DNA of 64,000 nt from Agrostemma githago (lineage: Eukaryota; Streptophyta; Magnoliopsida; Caryophyllales; Caryophyllaceae). The stretch spans positions 23,926,734 to 23,990,733 of the forward strand of contig OY288259.1 in the NCBI GenBank assembly GCA_958450325.1. Reading direction: 5' to 3'. The number at the start of each line of letters is the position of its first letter. Position 1 is the stretch's first letter. The position numbers and the translations under genes were made by a program. Below are positions 1 through 10,700 of this stretch, one piece after another. The notes beneath the pieces were generated by a model. That model was not told the origin of the DNA. It did no database searches and saw nothing but the letters and a program-made list of their open reading frames with translations.

Positions 1-767
1 TCGGGTTTCAGGCCCGTGTGCGAGTCGCCTGGGGGTGGCGCGACTCGCGTGCGGGTCTGTCCGATTTTATTTTTTTTGTTCGAAATTGCTAATTTTGATA
101 AATCGTGTACAAAATATGAATTAATTTGTATTCGATTTTATGTTTTCGATATTCGTCGTACCCGATATTCGATTATGAAATCGATATCGAGTATTCGGAA
201 TGAATTAAAAAAAAAAGTTTTGTAAAAAGAAGTTTGAACGAAAAAAGATGTAACGATTTTCAACATCGTCGAGATTTAATATAATTCTTTTCGATACAAT
301 ATTCGATTATAGAGAATCGATATCATATTTTTAAGAATGTTTGATATATGAAAGTAGTTTTTAATAATATCGATATTAGAAAATAAAATAAAAAAAAGCG
401 ACGACCGACCCATAAAAAATAAAACGGACGAGGAGGAGAAGAGAAGAAGAAGAAGGAGAAATCGGGTTTGGTACACCCTCAACCTACATGCTTCTGTTTA
501 CTCGGATCGGGGCTCGTCGGGACGTGGCTTGGGCACAAGAGCGTTGAGTAGATGTCGGTGAGTTATGGTGGTTCGGTTTGGTCGTGAAGGGTGTCGGGTA
601 TAGGGCCGGATTTCCTTCGGGTTTTGGACGAGATATCGGTTCCTCGGTGCCTAGTTTTTATGCTTGTATGAATGTGTGCGTACAGATGTCGATTTCTATA
701 TTTGATGTTATGAGTGTATGAGAATAATTGATGTTGTAGATGTCTTGAAAAGTGTGTGTGTAAGGGG

Positions 768-777
768 CTATTTATAG
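768..777 (-). promoter_or_regulatory. LTR TATA box of element A
   Basis: Minus-strand CTATAAATAG lies 580 bp inside the LTR 5' end, a normal place for the U3 promoter, in a CT-rich context followed by a (CA)n stretch. Transcription would start roughly 25-35 bp further on, near 735-745 (inference). The same box is at 7158-7167, 13547-13556, 19936-19945, 26326-26335, 32716-32725, 39106-39115 and 45373-45382, intact in all eight LTRs. Confidence 0.7.
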
Positions 778-1063
778 GGAATTCCCGACCTTGGCTAGGA
801 GAGTATGAACTACCGTTTAGGATAGGAAACGTAAGAAGCTGAAAGGCATGAGAATTCCGCTTGCTTGTCGAAGAAGCAAGGGAACACGGCTGGAAGAGGG
901 CTGCCCGGCCGAGTGTTTGCACTCGGTCAGGTGTTTGAATCGGTTTTCGGATAGGATTCCTACTTGAGATCGAATTCCATCCTTAAACGGATTTGTTTAA
1001 TATTTTGTGAAGCTGATTTTTTGTAGGATTGGAGTATGAATCAGCCGTGTGAGGTGTCACGGC

Positions 1064-1074
1064 TGACTCACGTG
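1064..1074 (-). promoter_or_regulatory. Overlapping TGACTCA and G-box (CACGTG) in U3 of element A
   Basis: TGACTCA (1064-1070) overlaps CACGTG (1069-1074), about 290 bp upstream of the TATA box. Both are classical bZIP/bHLH core sites in plants. The pair is preserved in every LTR copy. Binding is inferred from motif identity only. Confidence 0.4.
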
Positions 1075-1357
1075 TCTCGGGAAAATCTTTGACCGGGTTT
1101 TGACTCGGTCGCTAAAAGACGGTTTTACCCCTGGTGTCGGAATCGACCCAAACTAGTCTTATTTGACTCGAAACGACCCACTGGGCCTGATTTTGAGGTT
1201 GGTTTTGTGAGATATGTACTCCATAATGAGCCCAAGCCAAATGCCAATGATTTTGAGCCCGTTTCTGAGTATTTAAAGCACGTTTGCGTCCGATCATCAT
1301 CGGGTGTTTGTCGGAAACTGCTATAGAAACCTGGCGGTCAAAATGTGGGTATCTACA

Positions 1358-1367
1358 GAGCCCCCAC
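1358..1367 (-). other. Polypurine tract (PPT) of element A
   Basis: Minus-strand GTGGGGGCTC lies directly before the LTR start TGTAGATA. It would prime plus-strand DNA synthesis during reverse transcription. Other copies begin at 7748, 14137, 20526, 26916, 33306 and 39696. A perfect 9 bp inverted repeat (1366-1374 with 1394-1402) sits immediately 5' of it in the transcript sense. Confidence 0.75.
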
Positions 1368-2720
1368 TCTGACTGAGGCTTGGACAAGGCGAAAGTCAGA
1401 GTAGCTACCAGGCCAATCAAAGATTAAGACCTGGCAGACTTTCGGTCGGGTCGTTTAAGGTCCATTAGACCTGCGTAAAGGGCCCGCCGGCCAGAGACTA
1501 GAAATGTACCTGAGCTGATGATGATAACTCCATGGGGAATCGGATTTGTCGTATAAGTCTATGCCGCTGGGGAGTTATGTGAATTGCGCGGTCTTGAATT
1601 GTACCTGTATAAGTTACATAAAATTTTGCATGCAACATGTAGGTGAAACAAATATGACTCGCGCTGGGGAATAAAAATGATTTTTGCTTAGTTTTGAAAT
1701 CGAAGTCCTGAAAACAATTCACGTGCTAGGAAATAGGTTTTCAGAACTGAAATGGGTAGAAAAGAAATTTGCAATTTAAATAGACCGAAATTTGACCTTG
1801 TCGAAAAGGGTTTTCTCAAATGGCTAAGTTTTGCAGATTTTAAAAAATGATAATTTGAAAAGAGAGACCTATCGACAGACTCGACGCTGGGCGTGACCGG
1901 ACGAGTTGACAGACACGACTGGACTCTCGAGGGGTTGGACCGTGACTCGGTAGGGGGGTGGGCCACCTAACAAGACTCTTAAGTTGCGCTATTCCGTAGC
2001 CTAGGCGAGTGGCAACATGGTCGAATCCTTGGAATGGGACGGATGTGCTATGGGGGGATTGCAATAGTCTGTAATGAGACTGTTTTGGCATGACAGGACT
2101 TTTAGCAGTAGCAATGCCGTAGTCTAGTGCTCTTCTGGATTTTTGATTTTTGGGTACATTTCCAAAGTGGGTATTGCCCCGAGTCCTGACAGATTCTTGT
2201 CTTCGACTGAGCCGAGCACTAGGACACACTATAGAAAGGAGGCTAGATTTTTGAATTTTATCTGGATTTTGTGAGTGGATGGAGGTTTTCCGCCTAAGAG
2301 AAGCCCCCTGGACGACAAAGCTAGCTGTTGAGAACATGACGGTGTCGTGACCGGAATGATGGTGCTTTTTGAATGTGTGTCAATGTGGGTGGTTGTGCCT
2401 CTGTTGAAAGGCTGCCTACGTATTCACGTGTAGTGAAATCAAACCATGCCGTAGTTCAGTGTTAAAAAATATATTATGGTGCCTAGTCTAATAGGACATT
2501 GTGTGTAACTAGCCATAACAATGGTGTAGGCTAGGTGCATTCCCAATGATGTCTTGATCAAAGGGCTAGAATGATTAGGATATTGATCCTGTGACTGTGA
2601 GCATTCTCCGGGATAGCCCCCAGAGGTGGTGTGCACTATTTGGGCATGTTCTATGCCGACTGCGAGTTAAATTCCCGTGTTTGGGGTTGGTAAGTGGTTT
2701 GAATGGGAAGAATTGGGATG

Positions 2721-2889
2721 GGATTTTAACGAGTTTTGCTCTCGGGGATTTTAACTAGTTTTGCTCTCGGGGATTTTAACCAGTTTTGCTCTCGGGGATT
2801 TGACGAGTTTTGCTCTCGAGATTGTGTATGATTAGGTAAGGGATTTGACGAGTTTTTCTCTCGGGTCTTTGACGAGTTTTGATCTCGGG
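2721..2889. repeat. 25 bp minisatellite inside element A
   Basis: About six diverging copies of a unit like gattttaacgagttttgctc plus tcggg: four contiguous, then two after a 30 bp interruption. The central base of aacGagt varies between copies. It is repeated in every internal region at the same offset (about +1363 from the PPT side), for example at 9111-9279 and 15500-15668. Confidence 0.8.
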
Positions 2890-4097
2890 TTTGCATATGG
2901 TGATTGTGAATTTTGTTATGTAAAGGGGAAGCCGAGTAAAATGGCTCGAACTTTGATCGGGATATGTTTGATGATGCGGGATCTGGTTTCCATGTCTGGC
3001 CCTAATGGTTAGGGGTATCCTATGGAGCTTGAATCCTCAAAATTCCGGGCTGTCTTTAGCCTGGGCCTCGGGAAGGTCTTGAGGGTTGTAATGTGGGAAG
3101 GCTAAATGTGGTGTTAGTTGACCAGCTTGATTGTTTCTCCCTTATTGGATGGTATGAGTATTGATCTTGAGTGGACCGTTGACCACGGTTATGGGCATTT
3201 GAATATTTTTTGTTGGTTGACCTCTTAGCCCCGGTCATAAGATCTTCATTTGTGTTGACCGTTCTGGTCGTGGATGCTTTTTTTTTATGATGGCCTGCTT
3301 TTTTGTTTTGGCCTTTTGCTTTTTTCTTTGGACTTTTGATTTTTTTTTGTCCAGTTTTTTGTCTTTTTTTTTGTTGGTCAGACTAACACCGTAGGTAGGT
3401 ATGGTTGATCTTGTCGGAGGGGTGTTTATTGTGGGAAATGGGCTTGCCTCCCGTCTCGAACCCAAACCAGGAGACTACCTAGATTCGTCATTAGATTCGA
3501 TACCGCTCCTTCTAAGTGTAGTTTTGTGGCTTCCTATGTCAGACATGGAACAGGTAAAGGAAAACACGGGTCTCGATTTCCTGCAGTCATTATAGATGTG
3601 CCTATAGTCACTTGCATGTGCTCACAGTGTATGATGGTGTTTATCATGTTCTCGGAAACACATAAGGAAAGTATATATGAGCAATAGAAAAGCTGATTTT
3701 ATTGAATTTTGAAAAAGAGGACAGAATGCAAAAGACTCTGACTCTGATTTGGAAATGAAGATGTAGGGTATCCTAGACTCGGACTCAGACTTAGACTCGA
3801 ATCAGATCCGGATTCGGATGCTTGGTTGGTTGTTTTTTTTGGTAAGGTCTTCGACAGGTGCCACGACTCGCCTAAACTCGGTTTTGCGCAAATGCAAGAG
3901 AGGGAGTCAAACTAGACGCGACCCGGGGTGAATGGAATGACTAGGATTCTTGGATCGGGATACTCGAACGTTGACCTGGACAAGGTAACGACCACTGGCT
4001 TGGACTTGATGATGAGACTCAAGCTGCACGAGGGTGAGTCCGATAATGGGGCGACCATGTTTGACTCGGGTTAGACTCTCCTAAGACAAATGTGTAG

Positions 4098-4282
4098 GGT
4101 ATGATCCTCGGAGTGATCGTGATTAATCGCTCCGTCGGAGAATAGCCCCCAAGTGAGGCTAAGGACTCAGATGGTGTGACATCTAAGTGGCTCGAAAGTG
4201 GGGTACGTGAGACACGTGTAAGACATGACCCTTAGAGCAACCGTGATTGACCGCTCTAATGAAGGGTAGCCCCCAAGTGGGA
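4098..4282. repeat. Diverged direct-repeat pair with a shared agcccccaagtg core
   Basis: Two segments of about 75 bp, near 4098-4165 and 4222-4282, follow the same pattern: atga-cctt/cctc-ag, then gtgattgacc/gtgattaatc, gctct/gctcc, then tagcccccaagtg. On the minus strand the shared end is CACTTGGGGGCTA, which resembles the element's own PPT. The pair occurs in all seven internal regions. Confidence 0.6.
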
Positions 4283-5331
4283 TTGAAAATTTGGTTTAAG
4301 ACTCGAGTGTCGGACGAGTGACTCTTAGACGTAAAGGTCACAAACCTTTTGTTATAGGGCTATGCCTTGTAAAAGGTTGACTCGGAAAAGACACTTAGAC
4401 GGGTGACTTGTGAAAGGTGGGCCTCCTTTAGGATAGCCGTGTGGGCTGGGCCTTGTTCGAAAGGAGGTCCACGTGAGACATTCCCCAGACTTCTAGACTC
4501 GATTGTGTAGACGGGCCGACCCTTGTAGGAGTATGTCCTACGTAGGTGGGTCTTGCCTTAGTCTAATAAGGCGGACTGGGATAGGGAGGAAATCCGTGAT
4601 ATAAGATTGACGGAGTTTCTAGGCTAGAAGACCTTGACGATTTATGACACGACCCGACACTGCTAAATACGGGAAGTCCTAAAAAGAGGAAGGTTTTGAA
4701 ATTGATTTTTGAAAGCCCGAGTAAAATCGGGGAGAGGAGCCCGGCCCCTTTTTTTTTCGAAAAAGAAAACGGAAAGGCGGACCGGGGAGCGGGTTTGAAA
4801 GTTCGAAAATATTTTCGAGTTTTGAAATGGGCATAATACCGGCTAAAAATAGGCTATTTTGAGTAAAATCGTGGATCCTAAATTCGGTATACGTCCCGGG
4901 TTTTGAAATTGGATATTTTGAAAAGGATGCAATTTTGAAAATGACGGTTTTTGAAAAAAGACTTGTAAATCAGGTAGCACGTAGTCATGGAAACAGTATA
5001 ACGACGCCATGTATGCTCTAATTCTAAGTCTCCGTCAGTCTGTAAGGGTCTATACTAGTGTACACAGCCTATCGAGAATCGGGGCGGACTTCCTAAGTCG
5101 AGTTGAGCTTAGAACATGCCGTAAAACCCATACGAATCGGCTAATGGACATCTTCGACATATCCAATTTGGACTACATCGATAGTATAGTGGGACGTCGG
5201 TCACCAGTACCGGCCCGGGAAAATATGGGGTTATGCATGAACTGTAAAACTAAAACGCGTATTGTACTAGTCAAACGATTTCTATTCGAGTCTCACCCTG
5301 AGGATGCTGAAGGTCAGTAACGTATCAGCTA

Positions 5332-5350
5332 ATCCCCAGCGGAGTCGCCA
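5332..5350 (-). other. Primer binding site of element A (tRNA-Arg type)
   Basis: Minus-strand TGGCGACTCCGCTGGGGAT starts 3 nt (ATT) after the LTR end CCACA. Its complement ends GGAGTCGCCA, which I recognise as a plant tRNA-Arg 3' end including CCA; Ogre-type Tat elements are known for tRNA-Arg priming. Identical sites lie at 11721-11739, 18111-18129, 24500-24518, 30890-30908, 37280-37298 and 43672-43690. Confidence 0.82.
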
Positions 5351-5353
5351 AAT

Positions 5354-7747
5354 TGTGGACATGACATAGGTCCACCCCGACGCGGCCTTGCGCGGGTTTG
5401 GGGAGGCGAATGAATCTCCATATGAGATGGTCAAATTGAAATTTAAATCGAAGTTGGAGTCGCCACCGAATTTTATGGTTATTCGGAACCGTTCGAGCCC
5501 ACTTTATGTCATAGTGGGCCATATACAAAATACGGCCCATTTCCGATGTCAGAGTTTATTGGGCTCGTCCCTTTGCAGTTCGATACCGATGCCGACTTGA
5601 TCGGCTAATCGTATATTGAATGACTCTCGTTGCCAATGGATTCGGACATCCGGAAACCACGGTTCTGAGTAAGGGGTGAGGGTACGTGTTGGGAAGTTCA
5701 CTAAGAACACCCAACCCCGCCCGCACATTAGCGGCCTCTACTAGGATATCGAATGATTTTTTAATACGCGCGTTAGTAATACGATGAATGATATGCAAAC
5801 ATTGTTTTCCTAAACATGCGAGGAATTGAATGGGTTGCTAAGTCGATTTAATGCATGAAAATTTAACATCAAAGTTGAATTTAGCATGTGAGATTCGTTT
5901 TAGTATAATAAAACAAATGATGAAAAAGATATGAATTTGCTACAAGGATAAACAAACGAGTTAGTATCGATTTGTAAATAATAATATAGCAAATAAAATA
6001 AATATACGAGATCGAGAAAATAAATATTAATCGAAATCTGAAAACTATTGCTAAAAACGCTGTTTTGTATAAAAAACGAAGTTCGAAAAATAATAATAAA
6101 AAAAAGAAGGCGCGTCGTGGCAGCCGGCCGCGCGGCTCGCCCGGGATGCCGGCGAGTCGCGTGTCGGGCTGATTTCGAAAGCGGTTTTTTGAAAATTCGA
6201 TGCTTTTATTAAACCGTGTACGAATATTGCATAATTCGTACTCGACTTAATATTTTCGATATTCGTTATATTCGATAATTGACTTCGAAATCAATATCAA
6301 ATACTTCGAATAGCTCTAGAAAAGATATAAATTTTGAAAATCGTTTCGTAGAATAATAAAATAAAACGAACGAAAAAGCTAAAAGAAGACTCGGGTTTCA
6401 GGCCCGTGTGCGAGTCGCCTGGGGGTGGCGCGACTCGCGTGCGGGTCTGTCCGATTTTATTTTTTTTGTTCGAAATTGCTAATTTTGATAAATCGTGTAC
6501 AAAATATGAATTAATTTGTATTCGATTTTATGTTTTCGATATTCGTCGTACCCGATATTCGATTATGAAATCGATATCGAGTATTCGGAATGAATTAAAA
6601 AAAAAAGTTTTGTAAAAAGAAGTTTGAACGAAAAAAGATGTAACGATTTTCAACATCGTCGAGATTTAATATAATTCTTTTCGATACAATATTCGATTAT
6701 AGAGAATCGATATCATATTTTTAAGAATGTTTGATATATGAAAGTAGTTTTTAATAATATCGATATTAGAAAATAAAATAAAAAAAAGCGACGACCGACC
6801 CATAAAAAATAAAACGGACGAGGAGGAGAAGAGAAGAAGAAGAAGGAGAAATCGGGTTTGGTACACCCTCAACCTACATGCTTCTGTTTACTCGGATCGG
6901 GGCTCGTCGGGACGTGGCTTGGGCACAAGAGCGTTGAGTAGATGTCGGTGAGTTATGGTGGTTCGGTTTGGTCGTGAAGGGTGTCGGGTATAGGGCCGGA
7001 TTTCCTTCGGGTTTTGGACGAGATATCGGTTCCTCGGTGCCTAGTTTTTATGCTTGTATGAATGTGTGCGTACAGATGTCGATTTCTATATTTGATGTTA
7101 TGAGTGTATGAGAATAATTGATGTTGTAGATGTCTTGAAAAGTGTGTGTGTAAGGGGCTATTTATAGGGAATTCCCGACCTTGGCTAGGAGAGTATGAAC
7201 TACCGTTTAGGATAGGAAACGTAAGAAGCTGAAAGGCATGAGAATTCCGCTTGCTTGTCGAAGAAGCAAGGGAACACGGCTGGAAGAGGGCTGCCCGGCC
7301 GAGTGTTTGCACTCGGTCAGATGTTTGAATCGGTTTTCGGATAGGATTCCTACTTGAGATCGAATTCCATCCTTAAACGGATTTGTTTAATATTTTGTGA
7401 AGCTGATTTTTTGTAGGATTGGAGTATGAATCAGCCGTGTGAGGTGTCACGGCTGACTCACGTGTCTCGGGAAAATCTTTGACCGGGTTTTGACTCGGTC
7501 GCTAAAAGACGGTTTTACCCCTGGTGTCGGAATCGACCCAAACTAGTCTTATTTGACTCGAAACGACCCACTGGGCCTGATTTTGAGGTTGGTTTTGTGA
7601 GATATGTACTCCATAATGAGCCCAAGCCAAATGCCAATGATTTTGAGCCCGTTTCTGAGTATTTAAAGCACGTTTGCGTCCGATCATCATCGGGTGTTTG
7701 TCGGAAACTGCTATAGAAACCTGGCGGTCAAAATGTGGGTATCTACA
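5354..7747 (-). repeat. Element A LTR2 (reference full LTR, 2394 bp)
   Basis: Bounded by tgtggacatg at 5354 and tatctaca at 7747, so it is TG...CA on either strand. In the transcript sense (minus): U3 7747 to about 7130 with TATA at 7158-7167, then R/U5 to 5354. The U5 end carries a block (5613-5745) also found in element B. Between 6106 and 6780 there are three diverged repeats with GC-rich heads and an AT-rich tcgatattcg body. A single A at 7321 (G in other copies) marks this LTR. Confidence 0.9.
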
Positions 7748-10700
7748 GAGCCCCCACTCTGACTGAGGCTTGGACAAGGCGAAAGTCAGAGTAGCTACCA
7801 GGCCAATCAAAGATTAAGACCTGGCAGACTTTCGGTCGGGTCGTTTAAGGTCCATTAGACCTGCGTAAAGGGCCCGCCGGCCAGAGACTAGAAATGTACC
7901 TGAGCTGATGATGATAACTCCATGGGGAATCGGATTTGTCGTATAAGTCTATGCCGCTGGGGAGTTATGTGAATTGCGCGGTCTTGAATTGTACCTGTAT
8001 AAGTTACATAAAATTTTGCATGCAACATGTAGGTGAAACAAATATGACTCGCGCTGGGGAATAAAAATGATTTTTGCTTAGTTTTGAAATCGAAGTCCTG
8101 AAAACAATTCACGTGCTAGGAAATAGGTTTTCAGAACTGAAATGGGTAGAAAAGAAATTTGCAATTTAAATAGACCGAAATTTGACCTTGTCGAAAAGGG
8201 TTTTCTCAAATGGCTAAGTTTTGCAGATTTTAAAAAATGATAATTTGAAAAGAGAGACCTATCGACAGACTCGACGCTGGGCGTGACCGGACGAGTTGAC
8301 AGACACGACTGGACTCTCGAGGGGTTGGACCGTGACTCGGTAGGGGGGTGGGCCACCTAACAAGACTCTTAAGTTGCGCTATTCCGTAGCCTAGGCGAGT
8401 GGCAACATGGTCGAATCCTTGGAATGGGACGGATGTGCTATGGGGGGATTGCAATAGTCTGTAATGAGACTGTTTTGGCATGACAGGACTTTTAGCAGTA
8501 GCAATGCCGTAGTCTAGTGCTCTTCTGGATTTTTGATTTTTGGGTACATTTCCAAAGTGGGTATTGCCCCGAGTCCTGACAGATTCTTGTCTTCGACTGA
8601 GCCGAGCACTAGGACACACTATAGAAAGGAGGCTAGATTTTTGAATTTTATCTGGATTTTGTGAGTGGATGGAGGTTTTCCGCCTAAGAGAAGCCCCCTG
8701 GACGACAAAGCTAGCTGTTGAGAACATGACGGTGTCGTGACCGGAATGATGGTGCTTTTTGAATGTGTGTCAATGTGGGTGGTTGTGCCTCTGTTGAAAG
8801 GCTGCCTACGTATTCACGTGTAGTGAAATCAAACCATGCCGTAGTTCAGTGTTAAAAAATATATTATGGTGCCTAGTCTAATAGGACATTGTGTGTAACT
8901 AGCCATAGCAATGGTGTAGGCTAGGTGCATTCCCAATGATGTCTTGATCAAAGGGCTAGAATGATTAGGATATTGATCCTGTGACTGTGAGCATTCTCCG
9001 GGATAGCCCCCAGAGGTGGTGTGCACTATTTGGGCATGTTCTATGCCGACTGCGAGTTAAATTCCCGTGTTTGGGGTTGGTAAGTGGTTTGAATGGGAAG
9101 AATTGGGATGGGATTTTAACGAGTTTTGCTCTCGGGGATTTTAACTAGTTTTGCTCTCGGGGATTTTAACCAGTTTTGCTCTCGGGGATTTGACGAGTTT
9201 TGCTCTCGAGATTGTGTATGATTAGGTAAGGGATTTGACGAGTTTTTCTCTCGGGTCTTTGACGAGTTTTGATCTCGGGTTTGCATATGGTGATTGTGAA
9301 TTTTGTTATGTAAAGGGGAAGCCGAGTAAAATGGCTCGAACTTTGATCGGGATATGTTTGATGATGCGGGATCTGGTTTCCATGTCTGGCCCTAATGGTT
9401 AGGGGTATCCTATGGAGCTTGAATCCTCAAAATTCCGGGCTGTCTTTAGCCTGGGCCTCGGGAAGGTCTTGAGGGTTGTAATGTGGGAAGGCTAAATGTG
9501 GTGTTAGTTGACCAGCTTGATTGTTTCTCCCTTATTGGATGGTATGAGTATTGATCTTGAGTGGACCGTTGACCACGGTTATGGGCATTTGAATATTTTT
9601 TGTTGGTTGACCTCTTAGCCCCGGTCATAAGATCTTCATTTGTGTTGACCGTTCTGGTCGTGGATGCTTTTTTTTATGATGGCCTGCTTTTTTGTTTTGG
9701 CCTTTTGCTTTTTTCTTTGGACTTTTGATTTTTTTTTGTCCAGTTTTTTGTCTTTTTTTTTGTTGGTCAGACTAACACCGTAGGTAGGTATGGTTGATCT
9801 TGTCGGAGGGGTGTTTATTGTGGGAAATGGGCTTGCCTCCCGTCTCGAACCCAAACCAGGAGACTACCTAGATTCGTCATTAGATTCGATACCGCTCCTT
9901 CTAAGTGTAGTTTTGTGGCTTCCTATGTCAGACATGGAACAGGTAAAGGAAAACACGGGTCTCGATTTCCTGCAGTCATTATAGATGTGCCTATAGTCAC
10001 TTGCATGTGCTCACAGTGTATGATGGTGTTTATCATGTTCTCGGAAACACATAAGGAAAGTATATATGAGCAATAGAAAAGCTGATTTTATTGAATTTTG
10101 AAAAAGAGGACAGAATGCAAAAGACTCTGACTCTGATTTGGAAATGAAGATGTAGGGTATCCTAGACTCGGACTCAGACTTAGACTCGAATCAGATCCGG
10201 ATTCGGATGCTTGGTTGGTTGTTTTTTTTGGTAAGGTCTTCGACAGGTGCCACGACTCGCCTAAACTCGGTTTTGCGCAAATGCAAGAGAGGGAGTCAAA
10301 CTAGACGCGACCCGGGGTGAATGGAATGACTAGGATTCTTGGATCGGGATACTCGAATGTTGACCTGGACAAGGTAACGACCACTGGCTTGGACTTGATG
10401 ATGAGACTCAAGCTGCACGAGGGTGAGTCCGATAATGGGGCGACCATGTTTGACTCGGGTTAGACTCTCCTAAGACAAATGTGTAGGGTATGATCCTCGG
10501 AGTGATCGTGATTAATCTCTCCGTCGGAGAATAGCCCCCAAGTGAGGCTAAGGACTCAGATGGTGTGACATCTAAGTGGCTCGAAAGTGGGGTACGTGAG
10601 ACACGTGTAAGACATGACCCTTAGAGCAACCGTGATTGACCGCTCTAATGAAGGGTAGCCCCCAAGTGGGATTGAAAATTTGGTTTAAGACTCGAGTGTC

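Larger units (their letters stand above)
1..1357 (-). repeat. Element A LTR1, cut by the left window edge
   Basis: This is the U3 half and part of the following segment of an LTR; about 1037 bp lie outside the window. It ends on the plus strand with tatctaca at 1357, so on the minus strand the LTR begins TGTAGATACC. It carries the TATA box at 768-777, hairpins at 860-880, 909-926 and 1041-1066, and a TGACTCA/CACGTG motif pair at 1064-1074. Minus-strand open frames here, such as the 119-codon one at 563-922, run across the TATA box and resemble no known protein, so I do not call them genes. Confidence 0.9.
1358..5353 (-). mobile_element. Element A internal region, copy 1 (non-coding, LARD-like)
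   Basis: The 3996 bp between two LTRs run from PPT (1358) to PBS (5332-5350), read on the minus strand. I find no gag, protease, RT, RNase H or integrase motif in any frame; the longest frames are 165 codons or fewer and low in recognisable content. Visible structure: a 25 bp minisatellite at 2721-2889, a T-rich stretch at 3277-3375 (lysine-rich shadow frame on the minus strand), a diverged direct-repeat pair at 4098-4282, and several PPT-like TGGGGGCT cores. A long LTR, a non-coding interior of fixed length and an intact PBS and PPT together match a large retrotransposon derivative mobilised in trans by an Ogre/Tat relative (inference). Private variants: A at 2517 (G in the other copies) and ctagg in place of cgagg or cgacg near 4620. 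Confidence 0.82.

Noticed and set aside
563..922. 119-codon minus-strand frame present in all eight LTR copies
   Set aside because: Conservation only reflects recent duplication; it spans the TATA box, upstream of any transcript, and resembles no known protein.
1840..2337. 165-codon minus-strand frame in each internal region
   Set aside because: No domain or compositional sign of coding; one extra T in copy 7 splits it without any apparent consequence.
3235..3465. Lysine-rich frame (KKKDKKLDKKK) on the minus strand
   Set aside because: Produced by a T-rich run on the plus strand; the frame shifts in copy 2 where one T is lost.
5009..5320. 103-codon plus-strand frame in each unit
   Set aside because: Antisense to the element's transcript, close to the PBS, with no recognisable motif.
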